Source: Dichetophora obliterata
Lineage: Eukaryota > Arthropoda > Insecta > Diptera > Sciomyzidae
DNA length: 64,000 nt
Reading direction: 5' to 3'
NCBI GenBank assembly: GCA_963920525.1
Contig: OY986439.1
Location: forward strand, 42,902,485-42,966,484
Shown here piece by piece: positions 33,130 to 44,225 of the stretch (the stretch's first letter is position 1; the number at the start of each line of letters is the position of its first letter). A model generated the notes under the pieces. That model did not search any database. It saw only the letters and a program-made list of their open reading frames with translations, and had not been told where the DNA came from. Made by a program: the position numbers and the translations under genes.

Positions 33130-34060
33130 TTGAGTCCGACCGAATATTCGGTTTCGGTTTCGGTTTCGGTTATGGCCACTTTCGGTCCTTTTTGTCAGTT
33201 TCGGCTAGTCTCAGCTAATTTCGGCTATTTGGACATATTGAGGTCAAAACTTTGGCCGAAACCGAATCCAAATATTCAGCCATTTTATAATATTCGTCCA
33301 AAACCGAAACCGAAACTGGTTATTAATATGAAAATTTAAGTTTTTACAAATATAGCCATATTGAGGCCGAATAGCCGAAACTAGCCGAAATTTTTGGTCA
33401 AAATTTATTGCATCAGTCATTTAATTCCAATATAAAAGTTTGGTTTAGTTAAAATATTGTATTTACAACGCATTCTACAAAATAAAATTTATAAATTCGT
33501 CTATAATTTGATTTATCACGTTAACGCAAAACATTTCGTTACTATCATTTTCTATTTTATCATCTCTATTGCAATTACAATTAAAGTTTTTTAGGTACTG
33601 AAGTAAGAAATTGATAACGAAACTTACGAACGAATTCTGTGTGTGTGTGGAATAAAGGAAAAGAAAACGAAATATTTATATTTTTATAGTACTAAACCTT
33701 TTTTTAAAAAAAATACTTTGTTCTGTAGTTCTATAAAAATGGACATTATTAGTGGATACTATTTTGAGTGTGTACAGAAGATATAAAGTATTCAATACTA
33801 TTGTAATAAAAAATAAAATAAAAAATATCTCATTTATTATTGTAGTAAACTTCAATTAATTATTATAAGCTTCAATATTCAACTAATACTTTTTTATATT
33901 AAAATTTTTTCTTATGTGTATGAAAGTACTTTTGTTTCCTTTTAATAAAAGAAAAGATATATTTAAATACTTTATTTTCATCAGTTCTGGTTTCGGCCGA
34001 ACATTAAAAAATGGCCGAATATTCGGTTTCGGCCAAAATTCTGGTTTCGGTTGGACACTA
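33130..34060. mobile_element. 931-bp non-autonomous hAT element
   Basis: CATATAAT occurs directly outside both ends (33122-33129 and 34061-34068), an 8-bp duplication typical of hAT. The right end, read inward, is TAGTGTCCAACCGAA; the left is TTGAGTCCGACCGAA. Both ends are packed with TTTCGG/CCGAAA boxes (for example 33147-33172 and 33992-34050), the arrangement expected of subterminal transposase-binding repeats. The middle is A/T rich and codes for nothing recognisable. Confidence 0.78.
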
Positions 34061-34068
34061 CATATAAT

Positions 34069-36204
34069 ATTATATAATTTAGCATCTAAGTATTTCAAAA
34101 AATGAGTCCATTTCAATTTAAAAAGAGTCTGAAACGAATTCGTTATGGAGTCCGTTCCGAGTTCGAGACGAATTCGAATATGTGGAAAAAGCGATTCGCC
34201 TTTTTGAGAGGAATTTCATACGAAACGCAACCCTTTTCGGAAAAAATATACTAAGAAACGAGTTCACCTTGAATTCGAAACGGATCTCTATGGCACACTG
34301 GGAAGCTATAAGCAGATGAATTAAAAGATTGGGTTATTTTATGGCCACCCAGTTACTTTATATCACTTAAATAGCACATTTAACTTGGTTAGTGTAATAA
34401 ACTTCATGGCGTCAAATACTTTAAAGGTTAATATAAAATTGTTACAATTCAAACGTAAAAGCATTTAAGCTAGAAACTGCTTAATTTTTGTATTTAAAAA
34501 TATTGTGACACGTTCTTAGTCAATATTTACTTCAGCACGCGTCTGTCTGTCTGAATAACTGTCTCATCATCATTTCGTTAAGCTGTCCATTTAAATGCAA
34601 GCCACGTAGTTTTTGCTTCCGGCGCAAAATGTTTGAAATACTTTCTGTATTGCTAGGAGAGCATTGCATATGGGTGTATATATATGTGTGTGTGACTGTG
34701 TGCGAATATGTTTTACACGTAACGTTCACGCATGGGTTACGTTAATCTACAAACTTTGCAGCAACTCGCATGAATGACTGCCATTAAATAATTCTGGTTC
34801 TCTTCATTATCCTCATGCTAATAAATTGCAGTTGTGGGAAGTAATTTTTTATTGGCCTTTTCTTGATAAATAATTACTTTACAATAAATAAATCGCATTA
34901 ATTGCCGCTATCGATATGCCACTAATTTGTCGATCTGTCTGAAAACAATGCTCTGGGGAAAAATACGATAAAACATAGGAATCAAGAAATTTGTGTAATG
35001 TGCTGGAAAATGTTGATTATATTCGTATTAAATTCTTGTTATATTTGTATTTTTATTATTTTTTTAATTAAATTTAACGCTTGAAATGAGGGCACTTTTA
35101 ATATAGTTTTTTTTAACAAAAAATTTGTTTTGCAACTAAATCCAATGGCTTGTCTCAATAATTCGCTGCTTGAAAATGATTTTTTCAAACTAATTCCCAA
35201 TCACTTGGTTGACTACACAAAGACATTTTTCCAATTAACTTTTTCATTAGAATTCATGGTGTTGTCTTGAGTTGAATGTGGGGCAGATGGCTCTGTTGGC
35301 ATTAAAGTCAGATAGCAGCAGATAACATCAGATGCATGACATATCAGAATCAGAGTCAGAAAATTAATTCAATTTGACAAGTGACACATGAACTAAGTGT
35401 TGAAAACTCCTCGTGGTTGATATGGGTAAAAGCTGTTGTATGTTTGATTTACAAAGTTAGTTAATCGTAAGTTAGTTAAATAAAACACTTTTTTACAAAT
35501 TTGAGAAATGCTTTCTCATTAGCTTTTTTATGTTTTGCAAGACTTAAATCTTAAAAATGTTAACTTTTTTTATCATTCGAATGGTTTTTGAAATATCCGG
35601 TTTTTTTTTGACAACTGTTTTAGTTATTTCCCAATATTTTCATTAAATTTCATACAAAATGCAAAACTTGGATAACGTTTGAAAGTTTTTTCTTTTTAAT
35701 GCTATATGTAAGGTTTCTACCCTTTACTTTGTAATTTTCTGCTGTTTGCTTAAAAAATATTTTTGCATTAATGCAAATTATTCAGAAAAAGAAATCACTT
35801 AAAAATTGTTCGTTAGTCCGATTAGTAGCTCAGTTAGCCCGATTTACCTTCCCATAAGTTTTTTCCTCTTGAAATTAAACTTCCTAAGAAACAAAAAATG
35901 TAATTATAACACTTTAAAGATTAAGTAACAAGTCCTTTTATTAAAAAAAGTATAGCAGTGAGAAGACTGCCGACCGAAGCGAAAACCTATATATAAAATA
36001 TTAGTATTCCCTGGAAGACGTTGTCCTGCCACGGACCGCCTTACTGCTACATAAGAATTTTCATGCTAATAGGGGGTTTCGGACTAGGCTACATGTAGGA
36101 TGGATTTGACAGGTCGGACGGACATGTAGGATGTGCGAAAGCTCATACTGCAGCCCGTCCTACATGTAGGATGAAATAAAAAAGTTTTAAAAGTTCCGCT
36201 CTGA
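34069..36204. other. AT-rich stretch without gene
   Basis: No protein domain is seen. GAATTCG/CGAATTC recurs four or five times at 34130-34275. At 36089-36170 the motif ACATGTAGGAT recurs three times, once as a perfect palindrome CCTACATGTAGG. I cannot assign either to a known element. Confidence 0.4.
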
Positions 36205-36427
36205 TCTTGTTCTTCTCTGTGCGTCCTTGTTTGTAGATTTCCTTGGTAATTGTTGTTGGCGCAGTAAGCCGGAAATTTTTTGTAGACGTTGTGAATTCTA
36301 ATCGTGTAGCTACAGTCGGCATATGAAATAAAAATTATTTTTGTTAAGAGCTTATAACAATTTACTAAATTTTTATATATTACCGAAATTATTTCTTTTA
36401 AGCAAAAGTGTTACCATATCAAAAATA

Positions 36428-38046
36428 CAGTGACACATATTCGTATAAACGCACTCTTAATTTTAAATTTGCTACCTTCTCTCTCTTTTATTAATGCATT
36501 ACTCAAAACAAATTCCAACTCATATTGTTTACTAAACTAACGGAAATTTGTACTGAGTGCAAAAACCTGTTTTCGTTGTTGTTGTTTTATATAAATCATT
36601 TCAGTTTAAAAATTTTACTTAAAACAAGTACATATTCGTTTAAACGCATCAACTTAATTTTCAATAGGAATGGGTATTTATTTAATTTTCAATAATTAAT
36701 TGGTCCACCATTTTTATTTATAACTTCAAATATACGATTCGGCATCGACTTCACTAAATTTTCCAGCAACTGACGATCTAAATCTTCCCAAGCTTCTTTA
36801 ATGGCCAACTTGAGCTCTAGCACGGTTTTGTAAAGGTGTCCTTGGGCTTTTTGTCCATAGATTTTGCGTGATATGCATCCCCAAAGATTCTCCACCGGAT
36901 TCAAATCGGGACTGCATGCAGGCCATTTCATAAGTGGGATGTTGTGCTCTTCAAACCACTTTAATGCCTCTTTAGAAACGTGAATGGCAGCATTATCCTG
37001 TTGAAAAATACTGTCTTCATCCATTTTATCATCAAAAATTTAAATGAGAGCATCATCCAACAATTCCGTGTATTTTTTAGAATTCATTTTGTGCGGCACA
37101 AAGCAGATATTTGCTTTACCTCTAGATGAAAATGCCGCCCACACCATAACGCTGCCACCACCAAAGTTTCTTTTTGACATACGTGCGTCATTGTTTCGCA
37201 AATCATGCCAATAACAGCTGTAAGAGTCTGGGCCATCTAAGTAAAATTTTTTTTCGTCGGAAAACACAACATTGTCCCACTCAGTGTGTGTGTTTTTGGG
37301 CGAAGTCTAAGCGCGCCTTTTTGTGATGCGGCTTCAACACAGGCTTGCTCACCGGTTTTTTTCCATTTAACGTTATCTGAGTTACGTAAAATGTGTGCAA
37401 TGTGCCTCGTTGTCACTGGAAGATCTAATTTTTCTTTTATTTGAGTTGAGTTCAAAAAACTTGTGGTGGCTTCCTTCCTAATTTGATTAACTTGGCGAAT
37501 ACTCAGTTTTCGATTGCCTTTCGTGGATTTTTTTACTCCATAATTAACACCGTTTTTTAAAAAAGAGCGGACGAATGCTTCTGATCTTCCCAGTCTCCGC
37601 CCAATTTCCCGATTTGAATAACCCTCTTTATGGTACAGGTTGATTTGGACTTTTTCTGTGTCATTGAGGTATTTTCCCTTTGGCATTTTGATAAAATCTT
37701 AAAAAAATATCATTAAGAAAATATTTTTACATTTTAATTAAACAAAACTTACCAATTGTTAATTAAATACAAGCAAATACTTATTTCTTTAAACCACTAA
37801 TATATTTTCGACCTCCTTATTCAGGTGCGTTTAAAGGAATGTGTACTTGTTTTTAGTAAAATATTTAAACTGAACTGATTTATATAAAACAACAACAACG
37901 AAAACAGCTTTTTGCACTCAGTACAAATTTCCGTTAGTTTAGTGAACAATATGAGTTTGAATTTGTTTTGAATAATGCATTAATAAAAGAGAGAGAAGGT
38001 AGCAAATTTAAAATTAAGAGTGCGTTTATACGAATATGTGTCACTG
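36428..38046 (-). mobile_element. Tc3-like transposon with ~220-bp inverted repeats
   Basis: TA at 36426-36427 and 38047-38048 flank ends reading CAGTGACACATATTCGTATA on both sides. The terminal repeats run about 220 bp with roughly 95 percent identity. Each repeat contains the motif ACATATTCGT(A/T)TAAACGCA twice: at the tip (36435-36453; complement near 38021-38039) and near the inner end (36630-36648; degenerate complement at 37826-37844). Two transposase-binding sites per long repeat is the arrangement known for Tc3. Confidence 0.93.
36689..37686 (-). pseudogene. Tc3-like transposase, one frameshift and one stop
   Basis: A cut-and-paste transposase of Tc1/mariner type. The N-terminal bipartite helix-turn-helix starts at the ATG at 37686 (MPKGKYLNDTEKVQINLYHK; REIGRRLGRSEAFVRSFL). 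The catalytic DD34E is visible: VVFSDEKKFYLDGPD (37270), FQQDNAAIH (36995) and SPDLNPVENLWG (36910). It ends LVKSMPNRIFEVINKNGGPI near 36700, close to the Tc3 C-terminus. Breaks: a frameshift in the 37240-37330 interval, where the catalytic Asp is out of frame with the N-terminus, and a TAA at 37040 between the two halves of the core. All three catalytic residues are still encoded, so decay is recent. Confidence 0.92.
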
Positions 38047-38258
38047 TACATATAATTAAAGTAATTTATTTAAATTATTTCATTATTGAATTAATATAAA
38101 AAATTAAAGCTTATTTAAATCTATTTATATCATAACACTAACACAATATACATGTTCACCATATCTATATTGCGTTGTGTATTAAAAATAGAATATTCTA
38201 AAATTAAGAAATATCTATAGCTTATGAATTATATATAATTCACTAGCAGGACACGGTT

Positions 38259-38279
38259 GTCCGCGGCTTCGCCACGGAC
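38259..38279 (-). terminator. Helitron 3' terminal hairpin
   Basis: Minus strand GTCCGTGGC, loop GAA, GCCGCGGAC: a 9-bp stem with one G-T pair, 12 nt from the CTAG end. Such a hairpin near the 3' end acts as the stop signal for Helitron transposition. This is element biology, not a transcription terminator. Confidence 0.85.
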
Positions 38280-38440
38280 GTTTCCTCTTTATAGTAATAC
38301 ATTTTTGAACATCCTTAAAAATAAATTTAAATAGTGAAAAGCATTAAAATGTTTACAGATTAATTGTATTTGCAAGCATAGTCTAAACAGTGGTTAATAA
38401 ATAATAATAATAATAATAGGAAAACAAAGATATTTACAAA

Positions 38441-41400
38441 TTAGTTATTGAATACTTCAGTGTAAACAACGTTTTTGGTTTCATTGGAGTTACCGGGAAT
38501 AAGAAATGTTTGATTTTCTGCTGTTCCGATTCGTGAGAGCGCCACATACAGTTGGCCATGGGTAAACACCTCGTTACGAAGGTCTATGCCGACAACACTA
38601 AAAGTTTGCCCTTGGGACTTCTTAATTGTTATAGCAAAGCACGTCTTAACTGGAAACTGCAAACGTTTAAAAGTAAATGGTAAATCCGATGGGATCATTG
38701 GTATCCTTGGAATCATAGTAATTTCACCCGATGCCGGCCCTGTTAAAATTTTTGCCTCTGTGAGGTTAGGCATAAAACGAATGATTTGAAGACGTGTGCC
38801 ATTACATAACTGGGGTGGTTTCAGATTGCGTAGTAAGATTATTGGTGTGCCAGTTTTGAGTTTAAGTTCATGCGGTGGCATTCCTGGAGGGCTTAAAGAG
38901 TTAAGAAATTTGACTGGATAATGAACGACATCGTTAGGGTCCGTCACTGTATTTACAGACTTATACAGTTTGTATTCTGTTGAAATTCTGCTTGATACCG
39001 CTTCATTGATCTTTTCTGCTGCTGAATTTTTTGAAGTGATAATAGCACGTTCGCAAAGCCAAGTAGAATTTATAATTCGAGTGTTTGCAATATTTGAATA
39101 AACATTATCAATCAGCTGGTCAACACTTTTAACGCACGTTCCTACAACATCTGACATGGTAACGTTTCCATTGTGAGCTATACTTTCTGAACCGTTGCCT
39201 ATTTTTAAAAGGTACTGTGAAAAAACATCAGAGTCGTTATTCGCACTAAGATACGCACGCATGTTAATCGATAAATTTAACTTTTTTATGTATGGCCAAA
39301 CTTCTGATGATTTTAAGTAAGCATTAACTATATCAGCTCGTGTGCCTTTCGGAATCACAGGTAATATTTGTCTGAAGTCGCCTGTGAACACAAAACTTAC
39401 TCCACCCATCACCGCGTCCGATGATCTTAAGTCTTTTAGGGTTGTATTGACGGCATTAATATAAGATTTATGAGACATCGTACACTCGTCCCATATAATC
39501 AGTGAAGTGTTCTGAAGAACCTTAGCAACGCTGCTATTTTTTTTTATCGAACATGTGCACCTTTGTTCCGGTGGAATACTTAATGGCAGTTTAAAGGTAG
39601 AATGAGCAGTTCTCCCTCATGATAAAAGAGTTGCAGCAATACCCGATGAGGCTACCGCAATGGCAATTTTATTCTCGCTACGGACTTTAGCCAATAGCAA
39701 TGAAGTGACAAACGTTTTACCTGTTCCTCCAGGTGCATCTATAAAATAAACATTTCCCGTGTTTTGGTTTACGTTGGTTATAATTTCGTTGTATATTAAT
39801 CGCTGTTCTAAAGTCAGTTTTGGCTCGTTTTCTTGTACAAACCTATTGAGCTCATTAGTATTGTACGTTGTTTCACGAATGTAAGAGAGGTTGGTTAAAT
39901 ATGAACTTTCACGGCTAGGATTGGGCAATCCGAAGTCCCTTAATCGTTTTTCCCTAAGTGAAAAAACCAAGTTTTCGAGATGAATAAGCCCTTCATTAAA
40001 TATATCATCATTAAAGTCAATATGAGGATTATTACTTTGCTGTCTCATATTATGCAAAACATCGTCGCATAGATTTTTTCGAAACAGATTCCACAATTCT
40101 GTTGGATCCGAAACTTCGCAAAAAATTAATATTATCGCAAGGAGTTCTCTCATTTTGTGGGCACTTACAGTAATAGCTGCATCAGATAAAGTATCTTTCC
40201 AGTGTGTATCGGCCTGAAGCAAATTTCGTGCTTGGCATGCTGCACGATAAGTCGGTAAAACCGTTCTATCGCATTTTCTTAAATCTGCAAAAGATGTAGG
40301 ACCCCGAACGGAATGTAGTAAAAGTCTAAGATAAAAACACTCTGCGTAATTTGGATGTATTGTGTATACCCTTCCCAAAGCGGAGTCTCGCTTAACCCCA
40401 GGGTAATAGGGAACATCTTGCCCACGTTTCCTTCGCTGCCATGTTTTATTAATCCAAATATAATACGCAGGAACTTCGTTATAAAGCAAAGTTTGTGCAA
40501 AGCTATCAGTTGCACAGAGTTTAAAAAACGCAGTAAGAGTGGTTTCTGGTGGATTCTGAATAATTTGATTCAAAGTATTTGGCGTAAAATATACCCTCTG
40601 CCCATTTTCCAAATGTACAGCTAGATGTGTTACTGTTGGATGACGTTCGTGAATTGAAAATCCCAGTATCCTCCAAATTCCTTCTGAAGTACTCAGATAT
40701 CTCCCATTCAAAAAATTTGTAATTTCATCACGTTTATCCTGAACAGAAAATGTAGCCGCATCACTGCCTTTGTTAATGTATTTGCAAATATATTTAATAG
40801 CTTGCACTGAATGGCAATATTCAACATTAATATGAGCGGCAAAACATCTCGATAGTAGAGGGCAATATGGAACTATCCAGGTATTATCGACTGTGTAACC
40901 GTTAGATGCTAACTTATGAGTATAGCCCCCATCAGCTGGACATCTTCGTCTATATTTTGGATACCCGTCATCACCTGTTTGAGTTTGCTGAAGGAATTCA
41001 CATGGAAATCTTTTCGAGCATCGACCATTTACCATGCATGGTGAGGTGGGATTATGCGAGCCGCAGGGACCATGTATCATGTTTTTGTATATGATTTCAT
41101 ACAACAAAGGATCTTCCTGCTTATTTGGAATTTCAGCTGAAATTAAGGTATCAATATCATCTGGTCTTATTTTAACAGCCAACCAAATCAAAATGTGAGC
41201 ATGAGGTAAGCCCCGCTTTTGCCATTCAACAGTAAACATATGGCATTTCACTGACCCAAATATGTTCTGTTTTGTTATAATATCCATGAGTAGATGTAAT
41301 TTTAAATGAAAGACCCTAGCTACAACGTCATGACGGTCATTTGGTCTTTGACCAAGAAACAATTGCTGTGTTATTTCACTCCACTCAGGGTTGCACGTGA

Positions 41401-42762
41401 ATGTTCTGAGCAAATCGGGTCTTCCATAATGACGCACATACAACAGGGCATCTTGTGTGCGCTCATGAAGGTATCTGGGTGACCCCGTAAAAGTGGAGGG
41501 TAAAATAACCAACTGCCCTACATTTTCGGAGCTAGAATCTTCATTTACCGCGTCTCTTAAGTGGATGTAGCTATCTGCACGTAATGTCTTTTGATGAGCT
41601 CGTATATAATTTAAACGCTCAGTTATCATTTTTGCTGCCATATCTACACAGTACTGATTGAAGTGCTGTCCATATCTATGTAATGTATTGAAGCTGTCTT
41701 CCCTTATCATAAGTTTGTACGAATAATATTGCATACAGGAAACTAATTTCCGAGGAATAATCTGACCAGTTATTTATGAAACTTGTGAAATGTTAATGGT
41801 GTAACCATCTTCGCCATTTAAAAACATAATAGGATACTGTAAGGGATCGTAGGAGCGATGAAGTTCAGATATGCGCTGAAGGGTGCTATCGCGTGATCGA
41901 AGGACAATATCACGGGGACCAGCACTACCTTCTACTATTAACACTGCAACCTCGTTTATGATTGGGGCATTATATCGGCCGCTATGTTCATTGGCAGGAC
42001 GTTTATCAGCATGAATCACTATCTTGTAGTTTTCATTGTCAATACATGTACTTTCAACTGCCGTTTTTAAACTGCGTATGTAAGCATTATTTTCGTGAAG
42101 AATTCGTTGTAGTGTTTCTAAAATATCTCTACGGAGAATAGGTGCAGTGTTCTGACGCAAAGAAAGCTGTTCATCTTCGGTGGTAAAATAAATTTGTAGA
42201 AATTTGTAAAATAAGGTGATAAACTTGTCCATGAATCTTGTATGTTGGCATGTAATTGCCCTCTTTAATTTCCTTACCTCCAAATGATGTCATTGCAAAA
42301 CAGCCGTTGTATTTTCTTATATTTTTCAGAAAATGCCTAGACATCTGATCAGTTCTCGTTAACAAAACTTTTAGTTTATCTGGAGGATCAGCTAGGCCAC
42401 TTAGTCGAATGCGGCCATTACAGCAACACATTCCTGGTGGCTCCTTCTTCCACATTTTTGCTTTGCAGTGCAAACAAACATTGATCATTTCCCCAATTAA
42501 AAGATGTGAATTACCTAAACATATAATTGTTATCTGATAATAATAATTGCTTTTATAATAATCGCCTACCCATATAATCAATTTGTGGTCGATAATTAAA
42601 AGCAGACCTAACTCCAATCGCAGGTTGTCGTGCAGAAAAATCATGTGAGTGTGTTATTTCCCTATCATTTTCACTTTGCGCCACTGCTCTTCTTTTCCTT
42701 AGCCGGGCCATCGTTCTTGCTTTTTTTGTTGAATGCGACAAATTTGTTTTACGTCTGGTCAT
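38441..42762 (-). pseudogene. Helitron RepHel (HUH replicase-helicase), nearly intact
   Basis: This is a single-strand nicking and unwinding enzyme. The ATG at 42762 begins MTRRKTNLSHSTKKARTMAR. A 55-bp GT..AG intron (42569-42515) joins QIDYMG to GNSHLLIGEM. A Cys-rich block (CLHCKAKMWKKEPPGMCC) and RHFLKNIRKYNGCFAMTSFG follow. The Rep domain has the HUH motif GLPHAHILIWL (about 41185-41210) and the YICKY tyrosine box (about 40785-40800). The PIF1-type helicase has Walker A DAPGGTGKTF (39720-39745), Walker B LIIWDECTM (about 39480-39500), GDFRQILPVIP and VALSRIG near the end. Breaks: an indel near 42200, TAA at 41774-41776 and TGA at 39617-39619 (GGA expected). Otherwise one frame runs from 42283 to 38441. 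No extra endonuclease domain is seen, so canonical Helitron rather than Helentron. Confidence 0.93.
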
Positions 42763-43292
42763 TTTAAACACTTAAATTTTCAAACTTTTATTTTAATTTT
42801 AATTTGTAAATTCAACCACAATGCCACTTCTTGAAAAAATAAAAAGTAAGCTGTTTGTTGCTCTTGCTCGATAAAAAAAGCAAGGTCAAAATATGTGTGG
42901 AGAGTTGCTTACCGCGAAACAAAAATACTTACATTGATTTGCAGTCGATCATTGTGTTTGCCGCTACAGCGCTGTCGAATTTGAATTCGGCTAAGCAGCG
43001 GCGTGTAACACAGAACACACAAAGCTGCAACTTCTAACACGTTGCTTGAAGGGGATTCACCGACCATTCTAATCAAGTTTTGTTGTTTTTTTGCAGTCAT
43101 GGTTGCAGTTCAATATTACCAGACGCAACGCTTATATTTCAATCAAGCCAAAGAGCGCTAACACGTTTTTGTTTCTCTTTGAATGAGTATGGAGAGACAT
43201 AGAAGGGAAAAATTAAAACATATACACAATTCTTAAGCTGAAGGTGATCAGTGAAAGTTCTTAAAACAATACATGTAAAACGAATCAAAAAC

Positions 43293-43925
43293 ATTCCTTC
43301 TTTTGTTTTGTTTTATTTATTATGGAACGCAGCACTGCATATATAATCAATTTTTCGCCTTGCTCGAGGCTCATCTTTTTTGCCAACTGAGCTGTGCCTA
43401 CTGAGCACAAAAGATAGTAGAAGAGAGCAACATGGACTTTATTGAAACTCTCGCAACACAAAGGCATGAAAAGAAAACGACTAAGCAATGCGTGGTAGCT
43501 GGGATGATTTCTTAAATAACTTAATACTTAAATTAAATATACTTATTATTAAAATAACGACAGGGAAATACCACAAAAAAAGCTGTTGCACAAATATGAT
43601 ATTTTAGAAATTCCTTTGTTTTATTTTATTTGTTGTGGAGCACAGCACAGCATATACATTTGGTACTTTTTGGCTTGCTTAGGCTTATGTTTGTTTTCTG
43701 AGTTATGCCAACTGCGAAAAAAAGAGAGTAGTAGAGAGCAACATGGAGTTTATTGAAACTCTCGCAGCACAAAGCTTGAAAAAAAAAACGACTAAGCAAT
43801 GCATGGCAGCTGGCATGATTTATTAAAAAACTAAATACTTAAATTAAATATACTTATTATTATAATTTCGCTAGAAAAATACCCCCATCTAAAACTGTAG
43901 CACAAATATGAAATTTCAAAACTTA
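43293..43925. repeat. ~317-bp tandem duplication in Helitron 5' region
   Basis: Two copies starting ATTCCTT at 43293 and 43610, sharing GAGAGCAACATGGA(C/G)TTTATT, TTGAAACTCTCGCA(A/G)CACAAA and AAACGACTAAGCAATGC. Identity is about 80 percent. It lies upstream of the RepHel gene, so it could hold the element's promoter; that is inference. Confidence 0.85.
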
Positions 43926-44225
43926 TTTCATAAAAATCGGCTCAGTAGTTTTGGAGTAGAGTCGTAACTTTAAATTTCCTCTTCATTTTTATATAATAGT
44001 ATAGATATATTTCCGATACGGTAACACTTTTACTAAAAACAAATAGATTTACCAATATTATATTTACTCTTTAATTCATATGTATAAACTGTTTTCTAAA
44101 TTAGTTCGATGTCATATGCTGACTGTAGCTACAAATAAACATCCACAAAAAAATTAAAGCTTACTGTACAACAATAACTACTTAGCAAATTTACAACAAC
44201 AACGCAAAGAGAATTACAAGATCCC

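Larger units (their letters stand above)
38243..44005 (-). mobile_element. full-length autonomous-type Helitron
   Basis: On the minus strand the element begins TCTATACTATTATATAAA at 44005 and ends ...CTAG at 38243-38246. It sits between A and T, the canonical Helitron insertion rule, with no target duplication. A 21-nt hairpin lies just inside the 3' end. It carries a Rep-helicase gene. Size 5763 bp is normal. The 5' part outside the gene includes a ~317-bp tandem duplication. Helitrons move by rolling-circle-like replication, so the intact ends make this an informative reference copy. Confidence 0.95.
36205..44225. mobile_element. foldback element split by Tc3 and Helitron insertions
   Basis: Sequence just left of the Tc3-like element (36205-36427) is the imperfect reverse complement of sequence just right of the Helitron (44006-44225). 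Shared blocks include GTAGCTACAGTC, GCATATGA, AAAAGTGTTACC, CAGTAAGC and GATCTTGT. Removing the two complete transposons leaves about 640 bp: two ~220-bp arms and a ~195-bp middle (38049-38242). That is the size and form of a foldback MITE, so each arm boundary marks an insertion point. Confidence 0.65.

Noticed and set aside
34130..34320. GAATTCG-rich patch as another transposon end
   Set aside because: Repeated hexamers are present but no inverted boundary or target duplication could be found.
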